The notes: generated from the sequence alone by a model not told the origin. A stretch of 64,000 nt of DNA from JAICXG01 sp036825615 (GCA_036825615.1 DAISXY010000005.1:62001-126000), one strand, 5' to 3'. Counted from the first letter of the stretch, positions 41,307 through 50,587 are shown. Program-made: numbers and translations.

Positions 41307-43289
41307 ATGAATGCTCGCCCTTTACTTCTGTCGTTGCTTCTTCCGACCACCCTCTTCGCCGCCGATACCCTGACGCCGCCGGCCAGTCTCGTCCTCGACG
41401 GGGTTCCGCCCATTTCGTCTACGATCGAGAAAGAAGTCGGCCGCTACACGGAAAGCCGCGCCGCCACCTTCGCCGACTGGCAACCGAATGAGAAAAGAAT
41501 GCTGATCCTGACCCGGTTCGGCGACACCAACCAGGTCCATCTCGTCACTCAGCCGGGCGGAGCGCGCACCCAGCTGACCTTCTTCGACGATCGCGTGACC
41601 GATGCCAGTTTCGATCCGAAGGCAGGCGCGTTTTTTATTTTCTCCAAAAGTGTTGGTGGCAACGAGTTCAATCAGAACTATCGCTACGATTTCGCGACCG
41701 GTGACATTACGCTCCTGAGCGACGGTAAATCACGAAACTCCTTCCCGATCTGGAGTCACGACGGGGCGCGCTTTGCCTACACCTCGACCCGCCGCAACGG
41801 CACCGACAACGACATCTATCTCAAATCGCCTAACGACCCTAAGACCGACCATCTTCTCGCGGAGGTGAAAGGCGGCGGCTGGCAAATCAACGATTGGTCA
41901 CCGGATGGCTCGAAGCTTCTCGTCCTCGAATACATCTCCATCAACGAAAGCTATCTCTGGCTCTTTGACACGAAAACCGGCGCGCGCACCGAACTGACAC
42001 CGCGGCCCGCGGCCGGCGCCGAGAAGGTTTCCTATTCGCAGGCTCTTTTTGCCAAAGACGGCAAAGGCATTTTCGTCACGACCGATCGCGACTCGGAGTT
42101 TCAGCGCCTCGCCTACATCGACCTTGGGAGCAGGCAGCACACTTACCTGCTGCCTGACGAAAAGTGGGACATTGATGACTGGGACTTGAGCGGCGACGGC
42201 CAGCGCATTGCCTACACGCTGAACGAAAACGGCATTAGCACACTGCATGTCATTGGCGTCGCGCTGCGCGACGGAAAAATGACCGCCACGGCTGAGCCCG
42301 CTCCAGTTTCCGATCCGCCCATTCCAGCTTCGATTATCAACGGACTGAAATGGCAACGCGGCGCGAACCAGAACGCGCTCGCCTTCAACGTAAACAGCGC
42401 CCGTTCGCCATCCGACGTCTACACCTGGTCGCCCGACGCGCCGAAAAATGTCGCCACCCGCTGGACCATGAGCGAAACCGGCGGGATTCCCGCGGCGCGC
42501 TTTGTCGAGCCGAAACTCGTGACCTGGAAATCATTCGATGGGCGCGAGATCAGCGGCTTCCTCTACGAGCCGGATGCGAAGAAGTTTCCCGGCCCGCGTC
42601 CCGTGATCGTGAACATCCACGGCGGTCCGGAGGCGCAGGCGCGGCCCGGTTTTGCTGGCCGTAACAATTACTTCTTCAACGAACTGGGGTGCGCGATGAT
42701 TTTGCCTAACGTTCGCGGCTCGGCCGGTTACGGGAAGTCATTCCTTCTCCTCGACAACGGCTTCAAGCGCGAAGATTCCTACAAGGACATCTCAGCCCTG
42801 TTCGATTGGATAAAGACGCAACCGCAGCTCGATGCCGGCCGGGTCATGGCTTATGGCGGATCGTATGGCGGCTTCATGACTCTCCAGGTGGCGACGAACT
42901 ATGCCGATCGCATCCGCTGCGCGATTGATGTCGTCGGTATTTCCAACCTCGCGACTTTCCTAAAGAACACCGAGAGTTATCGGCGAGACTTGCGCCGGGC
43001 CGAGTACGGAGATGAGCGCGATCCGAAAATGGCTGCTTTCATGGAACGGATCGCAGCGGTTAACAACGCGCAGAAAATCACCAAGCCGCTCTTCGTCGTC
43101 CAGGGCGCGAACGATCCGCGGGTGCCGAAATCAGAAGCCGAGCAGATTGTCGCCACGCTTAAGAAACGGGGCACGCCTGTTTGGTACATGCTGGCGAAGG
43201 ATGAAGGACATGGTTACGCGAAAAAGAAAAACGCCGACTATCTTTTCTACGCGATGGTCCAGTTCATCCAGGATTATCTGCTGAAATAG
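41307..43289 (+). CDS. S9-family prolyl oligopeptidase (secreted)
   Basis: 660 residues from ATG 41307 with a signal peptide (MNARPLLLSLLLPTTLFAAD). The N-terminal part is a PD40-type propeller (FPIWSHDGARFAYTSTRRNG, INDWSPDGSKLLVLEY, WDLSGDGQRIAYTL). The alpha/beta-hydrolase part holds the triad: Ser in GGSYGGFM, Asp in GANDPRVP, His in EGHGYAKKKN, as in acylaminoacyl/dipeptidyl peptidases. The upstream open frame to 41253 overlaps the divergent aminotransferase-like gene start and is not used. It probably trims peptides outside the cytoplasm. Confidence 0.9.
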   Translation: MNARPLLLSLLLPTTLFAADTLTPPASLVLDGVPPISSTIEKEVGRYTESRAATFADWQPNEKRMLILTRFGDTNQVHLVTQPGGARTQLTFFDDRVTDASFDPKAGAFFIFSKSVGGNEFNQNYRYDFATGDITLLSDGKSRNSFPIWSHDGARFAYTSTRRNGTDNDIYLKSPNDPKTDHLLAEVKGGGWQINDWSPDGSKLLVLEYISINESYLWLFDTKTGARTELTPRPAAGAEKVSYSQALFAKDGKGIFVTTDRDSEFQRLAYIDLGSRQHTYLLPDEKWDIDDWDLSGDGQRIAYTLNENGISTLHVIGVALRDGKMTATAEPAPVSDPPIPASIINGLKWQRGANQNALAFNVNSARSPSDVYTWSPDAPKNVATRWTMSETGGIPAARFVEPKLVTWKSFDGREISGFLYEPDAKKFPGPRPVIVNIHGGPEAQARPGFAGRNNYFFNELGCAMILPNVRGSAGYGKSFLLLDNGFKREDSYKDISALFDWIKTQPQLDAGRVMAYGGSYGGFMTLQVATNYADRIRCAIDVVGISNLATFLKNTESYRRDLRRAEYGDERDPKMAAFMERIAAVNNAQKITKPLFVVQGANDPRVPKSEAEQIVATLKKRGTPVWYMLAKDEGHGYAKKKNADYLFYAMVQFIQDYLLK

Positions 43290-43307
43290 AGGTCAGAGTT
43301 TTTTCGT

Positions 43308-43370
43308 CCACAGATTAGCGGATTTTCGCTGATTCTCTGCTTAATCTGCGTTCATCGGCGAAATCTGTGG
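43308..43370. repeat. CCACAGATT...AATCTGTGG interspersed palindrome
   Basis: Nine-base perfect inverted ends (43308-43316 and 43362-43370) with inner words GATTAGCGGATT and CTTAATCTGCG. It lies between the convergent S9 peptidase and sulfotransferase-like genes and may serve as a bidirectional terminator. Similar ACAGATTA-type repeats are widespread in bacteria. Confidence 0.5.
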
Positions 43371-43377
43371 ATCACTC

Positions 43378-44106
43378 TCAGTGCAGCCGTAACTGCCACA
43401 GCCGGTCATAGCATTCGCGACAACGCGCCTCGATCTCACGCAAATGCGGCGGCACTTCCACAGGCTCCCGGCGGTAGGGCGCAAACCCGGTCGAGCGCGC
43501 GACCTCACCATACCAGTATGCCGCCCAGACCCCATCGGTTTCCCTCAAACCTGGGGGCCACGAGAGCATCGCCGAATCAAACTCTATGCCGACTGCCGCG
43601 CAGAGGAGACGCAATATTTTCTCGGGATCCCGAAGCACGTCACCCGCATCCAGCACCGGCGGCGCTGCGCCGGATCGGGCGCACACCCAGTCGAAAATCT
43701 CCGCCTGCTGGACAAACCCCAGGTCTTCCAGCTCCGGTTTTTCGTGTTTCCTGATGTAAGAAGCAATCACCTCCGCCGGATCGCGGATCAGAAAACAATT
43801 AGTCAGCGCGCCGAGCCAATCCCGCTCCACCTCCGGCAGGAGATGGTGAGTCATGTGCTTCTGGTAAAAGATCGGCTTCTCGCCCGGTCCTTCATTCGTT
43901 AGGCTCGCGGCCACTTTGCCCCAGTCCGTTTCGCCGCTCGCCATCACTTCCGCGACCATTGGATGCTCTTTGCCGGTGGCCTTGAGATAGAAGGCGTAAA
44001 GCGGCTCATCCACCACCCTCGTGTCGCGCCGGTTGCCCCAGGCGCGCATCATCGCAGTCGAGATGTTGCGCGGGCCAGACCACATCGCGAGACGCAGAGT
44101 CTTCAC
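43378..44106 (-). CDS. sulfotransferase-like P-loop protein
   Basis: About 242 residues from GTG 44106 (VKTLRLAMWSGPRNISTAMM); ATG 44085 is also possible, and the open frame to 44196 runs into a repeat. The N-terminal MWSGPRNISTAMMRAW is the PAPS-type P-loop, and NCFLIRDPAEVIASY is the 3'-phosphate-binding segment. VVDEPLYAFYL and the C-terminal DGVWAAYWYGEVARSTGF match the N-terminal domain of plant branched-chain-aminotransferase-like fusions. The presumed fusion partner is on the same strand 2.1 kb downstream, with the S9 peptidase gene in between on the other strand. Function not established. Confidence 0.8.
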   Translation of the reverse strand: MKTLRLAMWSGPRNISTAMMRAWGNRRDTRVVDEPLYAFYLKATGKEHPMVAEVMASGETDWGKVAASLTNEGPGEKPIFYQKHMTHHLLPEVERDWLGALTNCFLIRDPAEVIASYIRKHEKPELEDLGFVQQAEIFDWVCARSGAAPPVLDAGDVLRDPEKILRLLCAAVGIEFDSAMLSWPPGLRETDGVWAAYWYGEVARSTGFAPYRREPVEVPPHLREIEARCRECYDRLWQLRLH

Positions 44107-44147
44107 GGGTGAAACTTGATTTGAGGTGGTGCGAAAGGCAAGGCTGA

Positions 44148-44186
44148 GACACCCGCTGGCACTACAGGCAAGGATGCCTGTGCTAG
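44148..44186. repeat. short interspersed hairpin ACAGGCA-AGGA-TGCCTGT
   Basis: A 7-bp stem with 4-base loop flanked by GGCACT and GCTAGG. It lies in the gap between the divergent sulfotransferase-like and glycosyltransferase genes, just before the latter's ATG. Confidence 0.4.
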
Positions 44187-44194
44187 GTTCCGCC

Positions 44195-45736
44195 ATGCCT
44201 GCCGAAGCCGAGACTCACCCGAAGCCGGGCAGCTTCATTCTCTGGTCGTGCGCCGCGATTGCGCTCCTGATTCATCTCCTGACTAACAGCCGCTACGGTT
44301 ATTTCCGGGACGAGCTCTACTACATCGCCTGCGCCCGCCATCTCGCCTGGGGTTATGTCGATCTTGCGCCGCTCTCCGCCTTGCTCCTGCGAATCGAGCT
44401 CCTGCTTTTCGGCGACTCACTCTTTGCGCTCCGGCTTTTTCCCGCGCTCGCGGGCGCGGGAACGGTTGCGCTCACCGGCGCGCTCGCGCGGCAACTGGGC
44501 GGGCGCGCCTGGGCCATTGCGCTGGCCTGCGCCGGCTCGCTTTCTGCGCTGATTTTTCTCGCGCTCGGAAATTTCTATTCGCTCAATGCCTTTGAACCGC
44601 TTTTCTGGACAGGCTGCGCTTATTGTCTCGTCAGGCTTATAAATGGTGGAGCATGGAGCTGGTGGCTCTGGTTCGGTCTGCTTGCCGGGCTTGGAGTTGA
44701 GAATAAACATTCCATGACCTTCTTTGGCCTGGGTCTTGTCGGGGCGATTCTTTTGACCGGAGAGCGCCGCGAGTTAGCCCGCCCTGGCATCTGGCTCGGC
44801 GGCCTGCTCGCCTTCGCGCTCGCTCTCCCCAATATCGTTTGGCAGATCCAGCATCACTGGCCGACCTACGAACTGCTGAGCAACATCGCGCACAGTAATA
44901 AGAACGTTGTCCTTTCCCCGCCCCAGTTTCTCTTCCAGCAAATCCTGATCCTGAATCCGGCCACGCTCCCTTTGTGGCTTGGAGGATTGGTGTGGCTTCT
45001 TTTCGCGCGCGAAGGACGACGTTATCGCGTTCTCGGGGTGGCTTATCTCATCACTTTGGCCGAGTTCATGATCCTGCATGGGAAACATTATTACCTCGCG
45101 CCGATTTATCCGATGCTCTTTGCCGCCGGTGGCGTGGCGCTGGAAGGTTGGTGCTCAGCTCGACTTCGTTTTCTACGGCTGGCGCTGGCCACAGTCATGC
45201 TTGTTTTTGCCGCTATCCTGGCGCCAACCGTAATTCCAATTCTTCCCCCGGAGAAGCTCGTCTCCTACATGGAGGCAATTCATTTCGCACCTCCGAAGAC
45301 CGAGACCTCGCATACAGCAGCATTGCCGCAGTTGTTTGCCGACCAATTTGGGTGGGAGGAAATGACCCGCTCGCTCGCGCGTGCCTACGAGAAACTTACG
45401 CCTAACGAACAAAAGAAGGCCGCCATTTTCTGCCAGAACTATGGCGAGGCGGGCGCGGTCGATTTCTTCGGCCCGAAATACGGGCTGCCGCCGGCGATCT
45501 CCGGACATCAGAATTACTTCCTTTGGGGGCCGCGCGGTTACGACGGTGAGTTAGTTTTGGTGCTGGATGACTCGAGCGAGGATGAGCAGGAGCAATTTGA
45601 ATCCGTCACAGACATGGGCCCGGTCGAGACCAGCCGCTGGGCGATGCCGTGGGAACAGCGGAATCATGTTTACCTCTGTCGCGGCTTGAAAACAGACCTG
45701 CGAGCAGTCTGGCCGAAGCTAAAGGAATGGCTCTAG
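44195..45736 (+). CDS. GT39/PMT-type (ArnT-like) membrane glycosyltransferase
   Basis: 513 residues from ATG 44195. About ten membrane helices; the first loop has GYFRDELYYIACARHLAWGY with the acidic FRDE, typical of dolichol/polyprenyl-phosphate mannosyltransferase-type enzymes, and YVDLAPLSALLLRI. NKHSMTFFGLGLV, LPNIVWQIQHHWPT and LHGKHYYLAPIYPM are also family marks. The soluble C-terminus (about 390-513) is periplasmic. It should move a sugar from a lipid carrier to an acceptor outside the membrane; which sugar is unknown. Confidence 0.85.
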   Translation: MPAEAETHPKPGSFILWSCAAIALLIHLLTNSRYGYFRDELYYIACARHLAWGYVDLAPLSALLLRIELLLFGDSLFALRLFPALAGAGTVALTGALARQLGGRAWAIALACAGSLSALIFLALGNFYSLNAFEPLFWTGCAYCLVRLINGGAWSWWLWFGLLAGLGVENKHSMTFFGLGLVGAILLTGERRELARPGIWLGGLLAFALALPNIVWQIQHHWPTYELLSNIAHSNKNVVLSPPQFLFQQILILNPATLPLWLGGLVWLLFAREGRRYRVLGVAYLITLAEFMILHGKHYYLAPIYPMLFAAGGVALEGWCSARLRFLRLALATVMLVFAAILAPTVIPILPPEKLVSYMEAIHFAPPKTETSHTAALPQLFADQFGWEEMTRSLARAYEKLTPNEQKKAAIFCQNYGEAGAVDFFGPKYGLPPAISGHQNYFLWGPRGYDGELVLVLDDSSEDEQEQFESVTDMGPVETSRWAMPWEQRNHVYLCRGLKTDLRAVWPKLKEWL

Positions 45737-45784
45737 TGTGGGGACCTAAGCGCGGCTGAGAGCGGATTGCTCCCGACCTGGGCG

Positions 45785-45805
45785 GCCGGGATCACCGATC
45801 CCGGC
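45785..45805. terminator. 9-bp stem, 3-base loop between convergent genes
   Basis: GCCGGGATC-ACC-GATCCCGGC, perfect stem, between the glycosyltransferase and aldo/keto reductase ends. It has no T-run; it is a repeat commonly seen as GCCGGGATCACCGATCCCGGC and may act as a two-way terminator. Confidence 0.45.
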
Positions 45806-46740
45806 TACAACGAGGCCAGGTAGGACGCCATTCGCTGCCGTAGCTTCTGGTCTGGTAAACGTCCCAGGCCGGCGCTCATGTTATCTTCCAGGTGTGTCAC
45901 TTTGCCTGTGGCAGGAATGACGCAAGTCACTGCTTCATTAGCGAGAATCCACTTGAGCAGAAACTGACCCCATGAGTTGCAGTCGAACTCCTTTGCCCAT
46001 TCCGGCAGCGGTTTGTTGCGCAGCCGGGAAAAAATATCGCCGCTCGCAAAAGGCCGGTTGATCAGAGTAGCGACGCCGCGTTCACGCGCCAGCGGAAGGA
46101 GACGGTCCTCGGCGCCACGGTCGGTGATCGAGTAATTGATCTGTACGAAATCGAGTTTTTCTCGCCGAAGAATTTTTTCCACTTCGGGAAAGGCCGAGTC
46201 AACGTAATGAGTGATCCCGAGGTAGCGGATCCTTCCCTGCTCTTTCCAGGCGCGCATCGTTGCGAGTTGAGTGTCGACATCAACCAGGTTGTGCACCTGC
46301 ATGAGATCGAGCTTCCGCACCCGCAGGCGCTGGAAGGAGCGCTCCATCGAATCGATTCCCGCCTGTTTTCCGCTCGTCCAAACCTTGGTGGCAAGAAAGA
46401 GCTGGTCGCGCAGGTGAAGCTCGCTCGTTAGGTCGCCGATTACGGCCTCGGCCCGCCCGTACATTGGTGAACTGTCGATCACCTTTCCGCCAAGCTGGAC
46501 GAAACGGCTCAGGACCTCCCGGAGCGGCGCGCGTTCCTCAGACGAATTCCCGACATCAAAAACCTGCCATGTGCCGAGCCCGACCGCGGGAATTTTCTCC
46601 CCGGTGGACGGGATCGCGCGCCTCAGGATTTGGTCAGTGGAAGGAGCGGCAGGCATACGCGCTGGAAACAGGATCGCGGCGGTCGCGCCACTCATCAATC
46701 GCACCGCCGCCCGCCGGGTGATGCCCCCAATTTCGGCCAT
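45805..46740 (-). CDS. Tat-exported aldo/keto reductase, copy 1
   Basis: 311 residues from ATG 46740 (MAEIGGITRRAAVRLMSGAT), giving a twin-arginine-like signal and alanine-rich hydrophobic stretch; the longer frame overlaps the divergent TPR gene. Aldo/keto reductase features: GGKVIDSSPMYGRAE (catalytic Asp and Tyr), FLATKVWTSG (Lys), LDLMQVHN (His), and PLPEWAKEFDCNSWGQF near the C-terminus. Export of an NADPH-type enzyme implies a folded protein carrying its cofactor. The paralog at 48771-49709 lies on the other side of the TPR gene. Confidence 0.85.
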   Translation of the reverse strand: MAEIGGITRRAAVRLMSGATAAILFPARMPAAPSTDQILRRAIPSTGEKIPAVGLGTWQVFDVGNSSEERAPLREVLSRFVQLGGKVIDSSPMYGRAEAVIGDLTSELHLRDQLFLATKVWTSGKQAGIDSMERSFQRLRVRKLDLMQVHNLVDVDTQLATMRAWKEQGRIRYLGITHYVDSAFPEVEKILRREKLDFVQINYSITDRGAEDRLLPLARERGVATLINRPFASGDIFSRLRNKPLPEWAKEFDCNSWGQFLLKWILANEAVTCVIPATGKVTHLEDNMSAGLGRLPDQKLRQRMASYLASL

Positions 46741-46786
46741 CGTTGAAAATGCTTGCGTCGCGGAGAGACGCAACACACGATCGGTC

Positions 46787-48445
46787 ATGAAACCGAATCG
46801 ATTCAGCTGCGGTCTGCTGGCGCTGGCCCTGGCGCTGAGCGCCATTGGCGTCGTTAGGGGAAACGAAGAGCCTTTCTTTGCGGGACTCGGGAGTTACAAA
46901 CATAAGATAACGACTGAGTCAGCCAAGGCCCAGCGTTACTTCGACCAAGGGCTGGCCTTTTACCATGGGTTCAACCATGGGGCCGCGATTCGCTCCTTTC
47001 AGCAGGCGGCGGAGCTGGACCCGAAGTGCGCGATGGCGCACTGGGGAATCGCGCTCGCGAGCGGTCCGCACATCAATCTTCCGATCGTGCCGCCGCCGGC
47101 GGCGGAGCTGGCGTGGAAGGAATTGAACCTGGCAAAGGAGAACGCGGCCGAGACGACGAAGGTCGAGCAGGACCTGATCGAGGCGCTGAGTCATCGTTAT
47201 GCTAACCCGCAGCCCGAAGATCGCGCGCCGCTTGATCAGGCCTACGCGGATGCAATGCGCAAGGTTTGGAAAGCGCATCCCAAGGATCCCGAGGTTGGCG
47301 TTTTGTTTGCCGAAGCGCTGATGGATCTGCGGCCGTGGAACCAGTGGACACCGGAAGGCCAGCCTAACGAGGGAACCGACGAAGTGCTCGCGACCTTGCA
47401 GACGGTTTTACAGCTAAGTCCGAATCATCCCTTCGCGAACCACCTTTACATTCATGCGATCGAAGCTTCGCCGCATCCCGAGCGGGCGCTGCAAGCAGCC
47501 GATCGCCTGCGCAATTTGCAACCCGGCCTGGCGCATAACGTTCACATGCCTTCGCACATTTACATCCGCACCGGGCAATGGCAGAAGGCGGTGGAGCAAA
47601 ACAAGAAGGCAGTCGCCGCGGCCGCGCGTTTCCACAAAGTTGCCGGACCGCCCAAGGGTTTCATCAATGTCTACAATGCGCACAACCACCACATGCTGGC
47701 GTGGGCGGCGATCATGACCGGCCAGCGCGCCCTCGCCCTGGATCACATCCGCACGATGGTGAAAGAATTGCCGGAGGATTTCCTCAAGGAACACGCGCTT
47801 CAGGCGGAAGGGTTTGTTGCGATGCCAATGGAAGTGATGGTGCGCTTCGGAATGTGGGACGAGATCCTGGCCGAGCCGGATAACTATCCGGAATACATGG
47901 CCGGGACGCGGGCTTTTCATCATGCCGCCCGCGCAATCGCCTACGCAGCCAAAGGCGATGCGGAGAATGCGCGCAAAGAGCAGGCAATCTTCCTCGAAAA
48001 AGCCAAACTGGTGCCGAAAGAGGAAACCTTTGGGAACAACACCGCCGAGCAGATCATCGCTCTCGCCGCCCGCATGACCGAAGGCGAAATCCTGATCCGG
48101 GAAAACAAGCTGGATGAGGGAATCGCGCAACTGGCGGAGGCGATAAAGCTGGAGGACGCGTTGCACTACGACGAGCCACCCGGCTGGCTTATTCCCGTTA
48201 GGCATTCGTTAGGGGCGACCCTCATGAACGCGGGCCGTTTCGCGGAAGCGGAGAAAGTTTATCGCGAGGACCTGAGAAGGCTGCCGAATAATGGCTGGGC
48301 GCTTTATGGCCTCGCGAAAAGCCTCGAGATGCAGAAGGAGAAGCCGGAGGAAGCGAAGGCGACGCAGGCAAACTTCAAGAAAGTGTGGGCCAAAGCCGAC
48401 ACCGAGATTACCAGCTCGTGCATGTGCCAGCCGGCCCGGCTGTGA
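46787..48445 (+). CDS. secreted TPR protein
   Basis: 552 residues from ATG 46787 with a signal peptide (MKPNRFSCGLLALALALSAIGVVRG). TPR-like helices start at AQRYFDQGLAFYHGFNHGAA and continue; the center has H-rich words HLYIHAIEASPHPERAL, HNVHMPSHIYIRTGQW and NAHNHHMLAWAA, and the end has SCMCQP. The histidine words recur in a family of exported TPR proteins, often described only as hypothetical. They look like metal-binding positions, an inference. It is divergent from the first aldo/keto reductase with 46 bases between starts. Confidence 0.8.
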   Translation: MKPNRFSCGLLALALALSAIGVVRGNEEPFFAGLGSYKHKITTESAKAQRYFDQGLAFYHGFNHGAAIRSFQQAAELDPKCAMAHWGIALASGPHINLPIVPPPAAELAWKELNLAKENAAETTKVEQDLIEALSHRYANPQPEDRAPLDQAYADAMRKVWKAHPKDPEVGVLFAEALMDLRPWNQWTPEGQPNEGTDEVLATLQTVLQLSPNHPFANHLYIHAIEASPHPERALQAADRLRNLQPGLAHNVHMPSHIYIRTGQWQKAVEQNKKAVAAAARFHKVAGPPKGFINVYNAHNHHMLAWAAIMTGQRALALDHIRTMVKELPEDFLKEHALQAEGFVAMPMEVMVRFGMWDEILAEPDNYPEYMAGTRAFHHAARAIAYAAKGDAENARKEQAIFLEKAKLVPKEETFGNNTAEQIIALAARMTEGEILIRENKLDEGIAQLAEAIKLEDALHYDEPPGWLIPVRHSLGATLMNAGRFAEAEKVYREDLRRLPNNGWALYGLAKSLEMQKEKPEEAKATQANFKKVWAKADTEITSSCMCQPARL

Positions 48446-48499
48446 GTCGGAGAAGGCAAAAATATGCCGCGCATTCTTGGAGTGCCCGGCGGAGCGCTG

Positions 48500-48737
48500 G
48501 CCCTCACTGCCGCGCTGCGCGCGTGCGTCTTTGAAGGCCCGGCCTCGCTCGCTTCGCGAGCTACGTTACGGCCCACAGGGCGAGAAAGAGGCGGCCACAA
48601 GTCACGCAAGTCCAGATCTTGTTCCCCTGTCTCGATCGCGCGATGAAGCCGGAACGCATGAAAGCAATCCGATCGAGCACGCAGGGGCGTTCCCCTCTCC
48701 CATTGGGAGAGGCGGACGGCGCAGCCGCCGGTGAGGG
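48500..48737 (-). mobile_element. MITE-like element, copy 5 (inverted)
   Basis: 238 bp from GCCCTCACTGCCGCGCTGCG to GCCGCCGGTGAGGG, in the opposite sense to copies 3 and 4. It contains CTCTCCCATTGGGAGAG and CGCTTCGCGAGCTACGTTAC. It fills the gap between the TPR gene and the second aldo/keto reductase. Confidence 0.6.
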
Positions 48738-48770
48738 AAGCTGAAATGTCTCAAATCTCTTCTAACATCC

Positions 48771-49709
48771 GTGGCTAACTCGATAACAAGACGGCGTGCC
48801 GCCAGGCTGATCGCGAGCGCTGGTCTTGGATCGCTCCTGCCCATTACACTCCCGCGCGCTCTGGCAGCCGCGGTCACGAGTCAGCGGCTAATGCGGGTTA
48901 TCCCGAAGACCGGCGAGAAGCTCCCGGTGATTGGACTTGGAAGCGCACTCACTTTCGATGTGCGTTCCCGATCTCCTCAAGCCGAGCAGGTCGAAGAAGT
49001 CATCACGCTTTTTGCCAAGGCGGGTGGCAAACTCATCGACACCTCTCCCGCTTACGGAAACGCGGAAAACCTGATTGGCGAAATCAGCTCCAGGTTGGGT
49101 CTGAGCGAGTCACTCTTTTTCGCGACCAAGGTCTGGACCCGAAGCGTCGAACAAGGTGAGGCGCAGATGGAACAGTCGCTGCAACGGCTTCGCCGACGGA
49201 CAATCGATCTCAGCCAGGTGCATAATCTTGCTAATGTCGACCGGGAAATGACTTCGCTGCGTGAATGGAAAAGCAAAGGAAAGCTTCGTTACACCGGCAT
49301 CACTTACTCGGAGGACCGCGGTCATGGCGAGGTCGAGCGAGTCATGCGCCTGCAAAAGCCAGATTTTGTCCAGATCAACTACTCCCTCGTGGACCGGGCG
49401 GCCGACCGGCGCATTCTCCCGCTCGCGCGGGAGATGGGAATGGGAGTTCTCATTAACCGCCCGTTTGGCGGCGGCGGAATCTTTCAGGTCATTTCGAAAA
49501 AGCCCTTGCCCTCGTGGGCGGCGGAATTCGATTGTCACTCCTGGGCTCAGTTTCTTCTCAAATGGATCGTGGCGCATCCGGCAGTGACTTGTGTTATCCC
49601 GGCGACGAACAACCCGCGGCACCTTCTCGATAACATGGGCGCGGGCGTGGGCCGTTTGCCGGACGCGAAGATGCGCGCGCGGATGGCCTCGCTTTTCGTC
49701 GGGTTCTAA
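48771..49709 (+). CDS. Tat-exported aldo/keto reductase, copy 2
   Basis: 312 residues. The start MANSITRRRAARLIASAG has twin arginines, then a hydrophobic run ending ALAAA. GGKLIDTSPAYGNAE (Asp, Tyr), FFATKVWTRS (Lys), IDLSQVHNLANVD (His) and the C-terminal DCHSWAQFLLKWIV are as in copy 1; the two share about half their residues. The pair enclosing a secreted TPR protein suggests a common exported function. No partner dehydrogenase or periplasmic NADPH source is evident. Confidence 0.85.
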   Translation: MANSITRRRAARLIASAGLGSLLPITLPRALAAAVTSQRLMRVIPKTGEKLPVIGLGSALTFDVRSRSPQAEQVEEVITLFAKAGGKLIDTSPAYGNAENLIGEISSRLGLSESLFFATKVWTRSVEQGEAQMEQSLQRLRRRTIDLSQVHNLANVDREMTSLREWKSKGKLRYTGITYSEDRGHGEVERVMRLQKPDFVQINYSLVDRAADRRILPLAREMGMGVLINRPFGGGGIFQVISKKPLPSWAAEFDCHSWAQFLLKWIVAHPAVTCVIPATNNPRHLLDNMGAGVGRLPDAKMRARMASLFVGF

Positions 49710-49738
49710 TCGAAAAGACTTAGATTAAGGCAATCATC

Positions 49739-50164
49739 GTGAGTGACCGATATGACTTAGAGAGGTTCGTGCGCGCGCAGGAGGATAGCTACGAGCGCGC
49801 GCTGACCGAGATCAGAAATGGCGGCAAACGCTCGCATTGGATGTGGTATATCTTCCCGCAGATTGCCGGCCTGGGTCAGAGCCTGATGTCACAGCGTTTC
49901 GCGATCAAGAGCCTGGAGGAAGCCCGCGCCTATCTCGCCCACCCGATCCTGGGTCCGCGGCTCCTGACTTGCATGGAAACGTTGCTCCGGCTCAGAGGGT
50001 TTAGTGCCGATGAAATTTTTGGTTTTCCCGACACGATGAAACTGCGCTCCTGCGCGACACTTTTCGCCGCCGCGTCGCCGCCCGATTCGGTTTTCCACCG
50101 TCTGCTCGACCGCTATTTCCAGGGAGAAAAAGACGCCGAGACCATCCGCTTGCTCGGCCAGTGA
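49739..50164 (+). CDS. DUF1810 protein
   Basis: 141 residues from GTG 49739. YDLERFVRAQEDSYERALTEIRNG, SHWMWYIFPQIAGLG, LGPRLLTCMETLL and DTMKLRSCATLF are the conserved words of the DUF1810 (YwqJ-distinct, calpastatin-like) family. It is small, soluble and without signal. The role is unknown. It follows the second aldo/keto reductase by 29 bases. Confidence 0.88.
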   Translation: MSDRYDLERFVRAQEDSYERALTEIRNGGKRSHWMWYIFPQIAGLGQSLMSQRFAIKSLEEARAYLAHPILGPRLLTCMETLLRLRGFSADEIFGFPDTMKLRSCATLFAAASPPDSVFHRLLDRYFQGEKDAETIRLLGQ

Positions 50165-50171
50165 GACTTTT

Positions 50172-50579
50172 CTAACTCGGCCCGTCTCCTCTCAGCTGTC
50201 GTTCGTAGTCCGCGGCATCAAAGTGCCCGCGCGACTCCGCGATCAATCCAGCCTCGCTTAGCTGCCAGATTTCATAGCCGCTGATCCGGACCTTGTTGCC
50301 TCCACCGCCGGGACCGGTATTTGTTCCAGTCAATGTCCAATGAAACACTGTCCGGGCTGGTTCCTGAGTGACAGCGTCGAGCGCGACTTTCATGTCCGGG
50401 ATAGCCTGCATGAAACTTCTGGCGATTTCCGCGATGGCCGCGCGTCCGACCGCCGGCGCGCCGTGGTTGACGCGCAAAGATCCATCTTCCGCAAAGCAAC
50501 CGGCGACCTGCCTCGGATCCTGGCTGCACCAGGCTGCCGCATAACGGCGAGCGAAATCTCGCAGGTTCGCGGCGTCCAT
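50172..50579 (-). CDS. NTF2-like/SnoaL-fold protein
   Basis: 135 residues from ATG 50579 (MDAANLRDFARRYAAAWCSQ). FAEDGSLRVNHGAPAVGRAA and the beta-strand run VFHWTLTGTNTGPGGGG fit the SnoaL/nuclear-transport-factor-2 fold. It could be an enzyme or a binding protein; nothing tells which. Its start is 8 bases after the stop of the secreted DUF4440 gene, so the two are co-transcribed. Confidence 0.78.
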   Translation of the reverse strand: MDAANLRDFARRYAAAWCSQDPRQVAGCFAEDGSLRVNHGAPAVGRAAIAEIARSFMQAIPDMKVALDAVTQEPARTVFHWTLTGTNTGPGGGGNKVRISGYEIWQLSEAGLIAESRGHFDAADYERQLRGDGPS

Positions 50580-50587
50580 CAAAAGAG

